36,310 nucleotides of DNA, from contig JACREM010000092.1 in NCBI GenBank assembly GCA_016218215.1, positions 1 to 36,310 of the forward strand, given 5' to 3'. This DNA is from Candidatus Gottesmanbacteria bacterium (GTDB lineage Bacteria; Patescibacteriota; Microgenomatia; UBA10105; UBA927). Both the position numbers and the translations under genes were made by a program. Numbering within the stretch: position 1 is the stretch's first letter; each line of letters opens with the position of its first letter. Shown piece after piece: positions 15,545 through 22,376 of this stretch. Under the pieces are notes generated by a model, which worked only from the letters and a program-made list of their open reading frames with translations, made no database searches and was not told the DNA's origin.

Positions 15545-16984
15545 ATGGATAATTTACAGAAAACAATCTCAATCTCAGCTCCGGGTAAATTGCTTCTTTT
15601 CGGTGAACACGCCGTCGTATATGGGTATCCGTGTATTGTCTCTTCTGTGAGCGATCGACTGACGGTAACTATATATGAATCAGAAAAGAGCGGCGTTGAG
15701 ATACAAACGCCCGGGGTTTCTGATCAGAGATTTATACATGCTGCAATACAAGAATTTGAGAAGAGATTCTCCCTAAAGATTGATCACTGCATGCTGTCAA
15801 CGTCAAGTGAATTTTCATCCTCCTTTGGCTTTGGGTCGTCATCAGCCGTCACCGTGGCTACTATGAAGGCACTTTCATTGTTCACAAGAAAAAATCTGTC
15901 TCAGAAAGAACTTATTGACGCGTGTCACGCAAGCGTTTTATCTGTGCAAGGGGTAGGCTCCGGCTTTGACGTAGCATCGTCTCTTTATGGCGGCACTATT
16001 CTTTATGAGTTCGGAGGGAAAAGAATTGAGCTTTTGTTAATGAATCTCCCCGGGTATTCATTTGTCGTTGGATATACCGGGGAGAAGGCTGATACAGTGT
16101 CTATTGTGAAAGAAGTGGCGGAAAAGCGGGAAAAATATACTGAAAAAGTGGATAGAATTTTTCAAGCGATCGGCGATATTGTGCTACAGGCAAAAACAGC
16201 GCTTGAAGATGGCGATGCGACTCGCTTGGGGATACTTCTGAATTATAATCAGGAGTATCTTCGTGACCTCGGGGTAAGTTCTGAGAAACTTGAAATACTT
16301 ATATCAGTCTCCAAAAAAGCCGGTGCATTAGGCGCCAAACTTTCAGGAGCTGGACGAGGGGATTGCATGATTGCGTTGGTGTCAAACGAAAAAAAATCAG
16401 CTGTTGAAGATGCGATTGAAAAATCCGGTGGAACGGTGATGCGGGTTTTCCTGGGAGTTGACGGAGCGAAAATAGCATCAACAGATAACCAAGAAGAGCT
16501 TTTTATCGTGGTCGACAAGAACGATGAAGTTATTGGATATCGCTCTCGAGCTGATTGTCATAGCGACAAAACGCTTATTCATAGGAGTCTTGATGTTGTC
16601 ATTTTTAATGATAATGGAGAGATTCTTCTACAAAAACGAAGCATGACCAAAGACACACGGCCGGGATACTGGGGCGTGTCGGTTGGAGGTCATGTATCAA
16701 AAGGGGAAACATATGAGGATGCGGCAAAACGAGAAATGAAAGAAGAACTTGGAGTTGTTTTGCCAGTTACGACGGCAGAAAAATTTCTTTTTGAGTATCC
16801 TCATGAAACAGAGATAGATGTTGTATTTACCGCAAATTCAAACGGCCCGTTTACTCCAAATACAGATGAGATAGATGAGGTAAAGTTTTTTTCAAAAAAT
16901 GAACTTTCGCGAAAACTTTTGGATCCTACGTTTAAACTTACGGAATTGTCCTATGAGTGCCTGAAGAGGATAAAATTCTTATGA
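15545..16984 (+). CDS. Phosphomevalonate kinase fused to an IDI-like Nudix domain
   Basis: Residues 1 to ~312 are a GHMP kinase: APGKLLLFGEHAVVYG (12-27), an ATP loop SSSFGFGSSSAVTVA (91-105), GVGSGFDVASSLYGG (136-150) as in phosphomevalonate kinases, and LGAKLSGAGRGDC (262-274). Residues ~316-479 are a Nudix domain with box GGHVSKGETYEDAAKREMKEELGV (381-404; key residues Gly382, Glu388, Arg396-Glu397, Glu400-Glu401). The Nudix half aligns with type 1 IPP isomerase: His339, His346, His383 and Glu421/Glu423 match metal ligands of the E. coli enzyme, but the catalytic Cys of TNSVCGHP is Gly381. The fusion would join IPP-pathway steps, yet isomerase activity is uncertain. It is ATGA-coupled to mvaD. 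Confidence 0.85.
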   Translation: MDNLQKTISISAPGKLLLFGEHAVVYGYPCIVSSVSDRLTVTIYESEKSGVEIQTPGVSDQRFIHAAIQEFEKRFSLKIDHCMLSTSSEFSSSFGFGSSSAVTVATMKALSLFTRKNLSQKELIDACHASVLSVQGVGSGFDVASSLYGGTILYEFGGKRIELLLMNLPGYSFVVGYTGEKADTVSIVKEVAEKREKYTEKVDRIFQAIGDIVLQAKTALEDGDATRLGILLNYNQEYLRDLGVSSEKLEILISVSKKAGALGAKLSGAGRGDCMIALVSNEKKSAVEDAIEKSGGTVMRVFLGVDGAKIASTDNQEELFIVVDKNDEVIGYRSRADCHSDKTLIHRSLDVVIFNDNGEILLQKRSMTKDTRPGYWGVSVGGHVSKGETYEDAAKREMKEELGVVLPVTTAEKFLFEYPHETEIDVVFTANSNGPFTPNTDEIDEVKFFSKNELSRKLLDPTFKLTELSYECLKRIKFL

Positions 16985-17973
16985 AAGCGACAGCCATAGC
17001 GCCTGCAAATATCGCGTTTATCAAGTACTGGGGGAAGAAGGACGACGTTCTGCGGTTGCCTCTCAATTCTTCAATCTCTATGAATCTTTCCGGAGCGACG
17101 ACCACAACGACGGTTGAATTTTCGAAGAATTTTAAAGCGGATGAAGTAACTATTATCGACGGAAATTTTTCAGAAAAAGAAGAATTGCGGGTTATCAAAG
17201 GACTGGATTTGATTCGGAAAAGCGCCAATAGTTCATGGAAGGCAAAAGTTGCGACAAAAAACACTTTTCCAAAGGGTGCAGGATCAGCTGCATCTGCATC
17301 GGGATTTGCGGCACTCACAGTTGCCGGATTTTCAGCAGCAAGTGCTGCAGACGTATCTTTATCAGAAAAAGATCTGACAATTATTGCACGGCAGGGATCA
17401 GGGTCTGCCTGCAGAAGTATCCCAGACGGTTTTGTGATTTGGGAAAAAGGGGACTCTTCAGAAAATTCTTATGCTCACTCATTGTTTCCCGCGAGTCACT
17501 GGGATCTTCGGGACATACTCGTTATCGTTGATTCATCTATGAAAAAAGTATCAACGACAGATGGTATGAAGGGAGTAGAGACAAGTCCATTTTTACGAGA
17601 GAGACTTCGATCAATTCCCAAGCGACTAGAAGAAGCGAAAAAAGCATTGATAGAAAAAAATATGAAATTGTTAGGAAAGGTTATGGAAGAAGATTGTCTC
17701 GATATGCACCACGTGATGCAGACGCAAATTCCACCTTTATTTTATTGGAATGATACGACGAAGAAGGTTATGGAGTCGGTCGTTTCCTGGAGAGAGGAAG
17801 ATGGAATCTCTGTTTACTTTACGATTGATGCAGGACCAAACGTCCACCTCATCTGTGAAGCAATAGATGAAAATCGGGTGTTAGAAAAAGTGAAGAAATT
17901 GCAGGGCATAGAATCATTTATAATAAATCATCCGTCTTCCGGTGCTCATCTTATTAATACTCATCTATTTTAA
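16981..17973 (+). CDS. mvaD: Diphosphomevalonate decarboxylase
   Basis: This enzyme converts mevalonate 5-diphosphate to isopentenyl diphosphate using ATP. The ATG at 16981 was chosen because the protein then begins MKATAIAPANIAFIKYWGK, the conserved family start, and overlaps the previous stop as ATGA. Other signatures are PKGAGSAASASGFAAL (the GHMP phosphate loop), RQGSGSACRS and TIDAGPNVH with the catalytic Asp. At 330 residues it has family length. Its presence, with two upstream kinases, indicates the classical mevalonate route rather than the archaeal phosphate-first variants. Confidence 0.95.
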   Translation: MKATAIAPANIAFIKYWGKKDDVLRLPLNSSISMNLSGATTTTTVEFSKNFKADEVTIIDGNFSEKEELRVIKGLDLIRKSANSSWKAKVATKNTFPKGAGSAASASGFAALTVAGFSAASAADVSLSEKDLTIIARQGSGSACRSIPDGFVIWEKGDSSENSYAHSLFPASHWDLRDILVIVDSSMKKVSTTDGMKGVETSPFLRERLRSIPKRLEEAKKALIEKNMKLLGKVMEEDCLDMHHVMQTQIPPLFYWNDTTKKVMESVVSWREEDGISVYFTIDAGPNVHLICEAIDENRVLEKVKKLQGIESFIINHPSSGAHLINTHLF

Positions 17974-17979
17974 TTATTT

Positions 17980-18690
17980 ATGAAGCTACCCACTACCCAC
18001 TACCCACTACCCACTATTCCAGAGCACATCGCTATTATCATGGACGGGAATCGTCGGTGGGCACGGGAGCATAACCTTCCGGTGTTGGAAGGACACAGAC
18101 GTGTGACGGATGTGATCCTGGAACCTCTTATAGAATATGCAGCGAAAAAAGGCGTAAAATTTATGACATTTTGGGCGTGGTCTACTGAGAACTGGAAGAG
18201 GGATGAAAAAGAGGTGATGGGGATTATGAAGCTTTTTAAAAATGTCATTACGAGAAGACTTGGTAAGCTTCATGAAAAAGGCGTGAAGGTCAAAGTCATC
18301 GGTGATATATCAAAATTTGATCCGGCTATACGCGAAGGACTTGAGAATGTAGTAGAAAAGACAAAAAATAATACAACTATCACTGTAATTTTTGCTCTTA
18401 ATTACGGAGGTCGGGACGAGATTGTCAGGGCAGCAAATAAAGCTATAAAAGCTGATGACTGTGTGCTGACGACTGAAAGCTTTTCGAAGTTTCTTGATAC
18501 CGCAGGCATTCCGGATCCGGAGATCATTGTCAGGACTGGAGGGGAACAGCGACTCAGCGGATTTTTACCATGGCAATCAGAATATAGTGAGCTGTACTTT
18601 CCATCCTGGTACATGCCGGAATTTACCGAAGAGAAGTTAGACGAGGTATTAGTGGAATACGCGACAAGGAAACGACGATTTGGAAAGTAA
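17980..18690 (+). CDS. uppS: Cis-prenyltransferase (undecaprenyl diphosphate synthase-like)
   Basis: This enzyme adds isopentenyl units from IPP to an allylic primer to make the long polyprenyl carrier used in cell-wall and glycan assembly. The 236-residue protein has IIMDGNRRWA with catalytic Asp22, TFWAWSTENW, the FALNYGGRDEI stretch, and RTGGEQRLSGFLPWQSEYSE, where the common bacterial form reads RTSGEQRLSNFLLWQ. The first dozen residues (PTTHYPLPT) are encoded by a 7-nt repeat array and precede the conserved domain. It starts 6 nt after mvaD and is the last gene of the run; the next gene is on the other strand 2 nt away. Confidence 0.93.
   Translation: MKLPTTHYPLPTIPEHIAIIMDGNRRWAREHNLPVLEGHRRVTDVILEPLIEYAAKKGVKFMTFWAWSTENWKRDEKEVMGIMKLFKNVITRRLGKLHEKGVKVKVIGDISKFDPAIREGLENVVEKTKNNTTITVIFALNYGGRDEIVRAANKAIKADDCVLTTESFSKFLDTAGIPDPEIIVRTGGEQRLSGFLPWQSEYSELYFPSWYMPEFTEEKLDEVLVEYATRKRRFGK
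17986..18013 (+). repeat. Four perfect 7-nt repeats at the start of the cis-prenyltransferase gene
   Basis: CTACCCA occurs four times exactly, followed by a degenerate fifth unit, CTATTCC. It encodes the Thr/His/Tyr/Pro/Leu-rich N-terminal extension before the conserved IPEHIAIIMDGN segment. Confidence 0.92.
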
Positions 18691-18692
18691 TA

Positions 18693-19031
18693 TTATTTAA
18701 AGACAGTGTCTATTATAGATAGGCCAAAAATTTTTCCTGCAATCTGTACCACCCAATACGCTGCGAATATGAGGACAAATCCGATGAGCGCATTGGTCAT
18801 GCGCTGTTTTCCTGTTTCAAGTTTTTTTGCATCTCCGGCGCTTGTCAGAAAATCGTAACCTGCAAAAACGAGCATCGCGAGTAGTCCTATGCCAGCGAAA
18901 ATAAAAATAAATTTTATTGCTCCGCCGATAATACCTGCAATATTTGTGAAGAGAAAATTATCAGGACCTTTTAATGATATCTGTCCGTTCGGACCCGGAA
19001 ATTTTAGATTTTGTGCGAGTATTGGTGTCAT
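18693..19031 (-). CDS. T4SS-type pilin-like membrane protein 7
   Basis: This 112-residue protein has the same plan as the six near 7-9 kb: a polar N-terminus of about 30 residues, helix 1 (about 33-58), an SAGD loop (64-67) with AKKLETGKQRM, and helix 2 (about 75-97). It lies on the minus strand just past the mevalonate run, converging with it at 2 nt, and follows the Cys-rich pilin-like gene by 7 nt. Its loop resembles that of pilin 6 (SAGEGD) and the following protein (SAGN) more than the SGGD type. Confidence 0.78.
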   Translation of the reverse strand: MTPILAQNLKFPGPNGQISLKGPDNFLFTNIAGIIGGAIKFIFIFAGIGLLAMLVFAGYDFLTSAGDAKKLETGKQRMTNALIGFVLIFAAYWVVQIAGKIFGLSIIDTVFK

Positions 19032-19038
19032 AGTGATG

Positions 19039-19599
19039 CTAGCCGAATCCTGGAATTCCTAAAATATTTACGCCGATAAACTGAAGGATAAAGACTGAAA
19101 ACACTACAAGAAGTAGTCCTGCGATTGAAGATCCAATCAGTTCTTTTCCGGCGTTGAGTTGTTCTGGGTTTCCGGCACTTGTCATCATCTGAAATCCGCC
19201 GAAAAGTATCATGAGAAATGCTATTCCTCCGGCCAATCCTACGGCTATGCCGAGGAATTTTTCCGCGAATTTTTCTGGGGTTGCCGGAAGACAGCCTGCC
19301 GCCGTCCAAATATTGTTGCCTCCGGCCATACACGACTGGCAAGCTGCTTTTTTATCGTCTGTGAAGTCGCATATGAGTGCGTTTCTTGAAGTACCACCAG
19401 GAAATGTTTCTCTTGGGCATTCAGAAGTTTGACTGCAGCACCAGGAGATGCTTCCTGAACAGATTGCCGTAAGCGGCCATGTGCAGGATGGTCCTGGCCA
19501 CGCGGGGGTGCACCATGCATACGATTTTGATTGGAATGCAAAAAGAGAAATGAGGATTCCAACAAAAAATAGACCGATAGAACGACCTAATCGATTCAT
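19039..19599 (-). CDS. Cys-rich pilin-like protein with exported N-terminal domain
   Basis: This 186-residue protein starts with a clear signal peptide (about 1-28, ending SYAWC). An exported region of about 80 residues holds ten cysteines, including a Cys-Cys pair, followed by a two-helix module (about 110-180) with the SAGNPEQLNAGKELI loop of the pilin family. The even number of cysteines fits several disulfide bonds outside the membrane. It is first in a two-gene minus-strand unit with pilin 7. The domain outside the membrane could be an adhesin or pilus tip; that is speculation. Confidence 0.75.
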   Translation of the reverse strand: MNRLGRSIGLFFVGILISLFAFQSKSYAWCTPAWPGPSCTWPLTAICSGSISWCCSQTSECPRETFPGGTSRNALICDFTDDKKAACQSCMAGGNNIWTAAGCLPATPEKFAEKFLGIAVGLAGGIAFLMILFGGFQMMTSAGNPEQLNAGKELIGSSIAGLLLVVFSVFILQFIGVNILGIPGFG

Positions 19600-19636
19600 A
19601 TTCTAAGTGTACCAGAGAGGATGAAAAAATAAAAGG

Positions 19637-19659
19637 CGCGCGATAGCGCGTGGTAGAAT
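19637..19659 (+). promoter_or_regulatory. Promoter with overlapping palindrome ahead of the SpoIID gene
   Basis: TAGAAT (19654-19659) preceded by TGG makes an extended -10 box, 8 nt before the ATG at 19668. Directly upstream, CGCGC (19637-19641) and GCGCG (19646-19650) form a perfect inverted repeat around GATA, placed like an operator over the spacer. No good -35 box is visible. Confidence 0.45.
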
Positions 19660-19667
19660 AAAATGAA

Positions 19668-21452
19668 ATGAAAAAAGTCTCTTTCTATTTATCTCGTGTG
19701 TCGGGATCCAGTTTCGCAGGATTTATTTGTTTATTTGTCTCTTTGTTTATTTGGATATTTCCTGTCTTTGCTCAGTCCTGTGACCCATCCTGCGCAAACG
19801 CTATCGAGTGTCGGGATAAGATCGCAAAGTGTCAGGAGGCATGGAATCAGATGGAAACGGCGAAGAAGCCGCATGTGGACGCTCTGCGGAAGATGGAAAA
19901 CGATATTGCCGCTTTTCAGGCACGGATCAAGATTATAGAGGCAGATACCATACGAAAAGCCCAGTCCATCGCCGATGGGGAAAAAGCCCTATCCGGATTT
20001 TTAGGCCTTGCGGGAGGACGAATCCGCAACATGTATATACGCTCCCGTGCATTTAATCCGCTCATCGAGATATTTACGTCAGATACCCTTGGAAACGCTA
20101 TTCGTAGGCTCGGGTACTCGCAGTCGGTGATAGATGAAGACAAAAAAATGATTGCAAAGACTGCGGTATCGGTAAAAGATTTGGAAGAAAAGAAGAAAAC
20201 TTTGGAAGAAGAGAAAGGATCGCTTGCATATCTAAAAGAGGAAACAGATAAACGGGCGGTGTCTATACGAAAACTTGTCGGTGATGCTAATGCGTATCAA
20301 GGAAAGCTGACGAGTATACTCGCCTCGCTTTCTGCCCAGCAGCAGCAGTTTTTGGCGGCAAAACTTTCAAACTTGAATATCTCAAGAAGCGCAGTCAGCA
20401 TTGGCGCGTGTATAGATGATAGAAACGTCGATCCCGGCTTTAGCCCGCGTTTTGCGCTTTTTACTTTTGGCGTACCAAACAGAATCGGGCTGAATCAATA
20501 CGGGGCAAAAGGAAGAGCGGAGGCTGGACAAAATGCGCGGGATATCCTTTCGGCCTATTACAGTGCTGATTATACGACCGGGTATAACAGCGGGATAAAT
20601 ATTCATGTGAGCGGTAATAATGAATACGGACAGTCGTTTAATGAGAATTGGAACATCGAAGAATACTTAAAACATCTGTATGAGATGCCGTCAAATTGGC
20701 CTACAGAGGCGCTTCGGGCGCAGGTAATCGCGGCACGATCGTATGCACTCTCATATACCAATAACGGATCGGGAAGTATCTGTCCGAGTCAGCAGTGTCA
20801 GGTAGTAAAAAAGGAATTGAATAGTGAATCCTGGCAACAAGCTGTTCGTGATACTTCGGGGGTTGTGCTTACTCGTGGAGGAACGCCTATTAAGGCGTGG
20901 TTTTCTTCGACTCACGGCGGATATTCGTTTACGTCAGGAGATATAGGCTGGAATAGTACAGATTGGACAAAAAGACTGGTCGACGCGACAGGCGGCATCA
21001 GTAGTTTTTCTGATTTATTTAATACGGCATACGACCGCTCCTCTCCCTGGTTTTACTGCGACTGGGGCTCGCGTGCCCAGTACAATAAAACTGCGTGGCT
21101 AAAACCCGAAGAGCTTGCAGATATCGTCAATATTTTGCTTCTTGCAAAACGCGATAGTTCGACGCAAAATCACCTCGTGCAGGTAGATAAACCAAACCCT
21201 GACGGGGCAGAGACGTGGGATGCAGGTCGTGTACGCTCAGAATTAGCAAGCCGAGGGGGAACGCCATATACAACTGTGAGCGATGTATCTATCGGGTGGG
21301 ATCAGGTTACCGGACGGACGACACAGGTCACTGTTTCCGGTAATGCGGGAAGCAATAGCTTTGACGGCAATGAGTTTAAAACATACTTTAATCTGCGTGC
21401 TCCGGCAACCATTCAGATAGTGGGTCCGCTGTACAATGTGGAGAAGAGATAG
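19668..21452 (+). CDS. Exported coiled-coil protein with SpoIID domain
   Basis: This 594-residue protein starts with a signal peptide or anchor (about 10-36). A Lys/Glu-rich coiled-coil region follows (about 45-215), like the stalks of cell-wall hydrolase regulators. From about residue 255 there is a SpoIID-like domain with NRIGLNQYGAKGRAEAGQNARDIL (key GLNQYGAKG), EALRAQVIAARSYA, and the WFSSTHGGY motif. SpoIID proteins are peptidoglycan lytic transglycosylases acting outside the membrane. The coiled-coil fusion suggests a divisome or envelope-remodelling role. An ATG at 19663 is in another frame. Confidence 0.85.
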   Translation: MKKVSFYLSRVSGSSFAGFICLFVSLFIWIFPVFAQSCDPSCANAIECRDKIAKCQEAWNQMETAKKPHVDALRKMENDIAAFQARIKIIEADTIRKAQSIADGEKALSGFLGLAGGRIRNMYIRSRAFNPLIEIFTSDTLGNAIRRLGYSQSVIDEDKKMIAKTAVSVKDLEEKKKTLEEEKGSLAYLKEETDKRAVSIRKLVGDANAYQGKLTSILASLSAQQQQFLAAKLSNLNISRSAVSIGACIDDRNVDPGFSPRFALFTFGVPNRIGLNQYGAKGRAEAGQNARDILSAYYSADYTTGYNSGINIHVSGNNEYGQSFNENWNIEEYLKHLYEMPSNWPTEALRAQVIAARSYALSYTNNGSGSICPSQQCQVVKKELNSESWQQAVRDTSGVVLTRGGTPIKAWFSSTHGGYSFTSGDIGWNSTDWTKRLVDATGGISSFSDLFNTAYDRSSPWFYCDWGSRAQYNKTAWLKPEELADIVNILLLAKRDSSTQNHLVQVDKPNPDGAETWDAGRVRSELASRGGTPYTTVSDVSIGWDQVTGRTTQVTVSGNAGSNSFDGNEFKTYFNLRAPATIQIVGPLYNVEKR

Positions 21453-21461
21453 CGCGGCCGT

Positions 21462-21469
21462 GATATAAT
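21462..21469 (+). promoter_or_regulatory. Extended -10 promoter giving a leaderless transcript
   Basis: TGATATAAT has a perfect -10 hexamer (21464-21469) and the extended TG. The ATG of the next gene is at 21477, only 7 nt after the box, about where transcription would start. No convincing -35 is needed with this extended -10. Confidence 0.6.
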
Positions 21470-21476
21470 ACTCCAA

Positions 21477-22109
21477 ATGCCAACTCTCTTTGAGGCTAAG
21501 CAAAAAAGCAGTCAGAAGTCAAAAAGGGTTCCTCCGATACCATCGGCAAGCAGCCACGTGCATCCATTTTCCTGTTATGTCGTACGCCCTGATGAACTTC
21601 GTTTTGAGACCCAGGAGCCGGATGAAGACGTCATATTGTTCATGAGGCAGCACCTTGTGACGAATGTTCCGTGGGTTATACTAAGTATAGTTTTAATATT
21701 GGCTCCATCTGTCATTATTCCATTTTTGTTTACGTTTCTTCACCTCCCGATTCCCGTTCCGGCAAGCTATATTGTAATAGGCACGCTTTTTTGGTATTTG
21801 GCGACAGCAGGGTTTATTATCGTAAATTTTCTTCAGTGGTATTTTAATATTTATATAGTCACAAATCATAGAATAGTTGATATAGATTTTGTTCAGCTTT
21901 TGTTTAAACGATTTTCCGAAGCGAGACTTTCTAAAATTCAGGATGTTTCGTACGAAACGAGCGGTGTATTTGCTGCTGTCTTTAATTTTGGCGATGTGCA
22001 TATACAGACCGCGGGAGAGATGCCGGAGTTTGAATTTGCCTCTGTGCCAAATCCGGATAAAGTGGTGACAACCATAAGCGAACTTGTGAAGCAGGAGGAG
22101 GGGCTATGA
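21477..22109 (+). CDS. PH-domain membrane protein (YdbS-like)
   Basis: This 210-residue protein has a polar N-terminus (~1-50), two hydrophobic segments (about 63-90 and 98-120), and a C-terminal bacterial PH-like domain beginning YIVTNHRIVDIDFVQLLFKR and ending with a FGDVHIQTAGE strand. This is the usual build of the bPH_2/YdbS group, whose function is not well defined but is thought to be at the membrane. Its stop overlaps the next small gene as ATGA. The promoter is immediately upstream. Confidence 0.8.
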   Translation: MPTLFEAKQKSSQKSKRVPPIPSASSHVHPFSCYVVRPDELRFETQEPDEDVILFMRQHLVTNVPWVILSIVLILAPSVIIPFLFTFLHLPIPVPASYIVIGTLFWYLATAGFIIVNFLQWYFNIYIVTNHRIVDIDFVQLLFKRFSEARLSKIQDVSYETSGVFAAVFNFGDVHIQTAGEMPEFEFASVPNPDKVVTTISELVKQEEGL

Positions 22110-22330
22110 ACGGCGCCAGTACCATTCTCCCGGCTGCATTTTTTGGGCTTAAGATTTTGACACTCATTGGCTTGTCTCTTTACGCTATTTTTGCATTTGT
22201 CGTATTTCGTCAGGAACAGCTGATGGCAAGCGTGTTAGATGAGGCGTTTGAGCCAATGTTAAAAATCATTGTCGTAGTTCATTTTCTTTTTAGTCTCGGA
22301 CTTTTCTTTTTAGCTACCGTAATCCTCTGA
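22106..22330 (+). CDS. Small two-helix membrane protein (DUF5657-like)
   Basis: This 74-residue protein has two hydrophobic helices (about 8-34 and 50-73) separated by a short loop with RQEQLMASVLDEAFEP. Small proteins of this form recur in Patescibacteria and I think they are catalogued as DUF5657, but I cannot confirm the number. The function is unknown. It is ATGA-coupled to the PH-domain gene, so the two may act in one membrane complex. Confidence 0.6.
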   Translation: MNGASTILPAAFFGLKILTLIGLSLYAIFAFVVFRQEQLMASVLDEAFEPMLKIIVVVHFLFSLGLFFLATVIL

Positions 22331-22361
22331 AAAAATATTTCGATTTTTTTCTCATTATCGT

Positions 22362-22369
22362 GATACCAT
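22362..22369 (+). promoter_or_regulatory. Extended -10 promoter giving a leaderless transcript
   Basis: TGATACCAT contains the hexamer TACCAT (22364-22369) with an extended TG, 7 nt before the ATG at 22377. The geometry is the same as at 21462, supporting both. Confidence 0.45.
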
Positions 22370-22376
22370 AGGGGTA

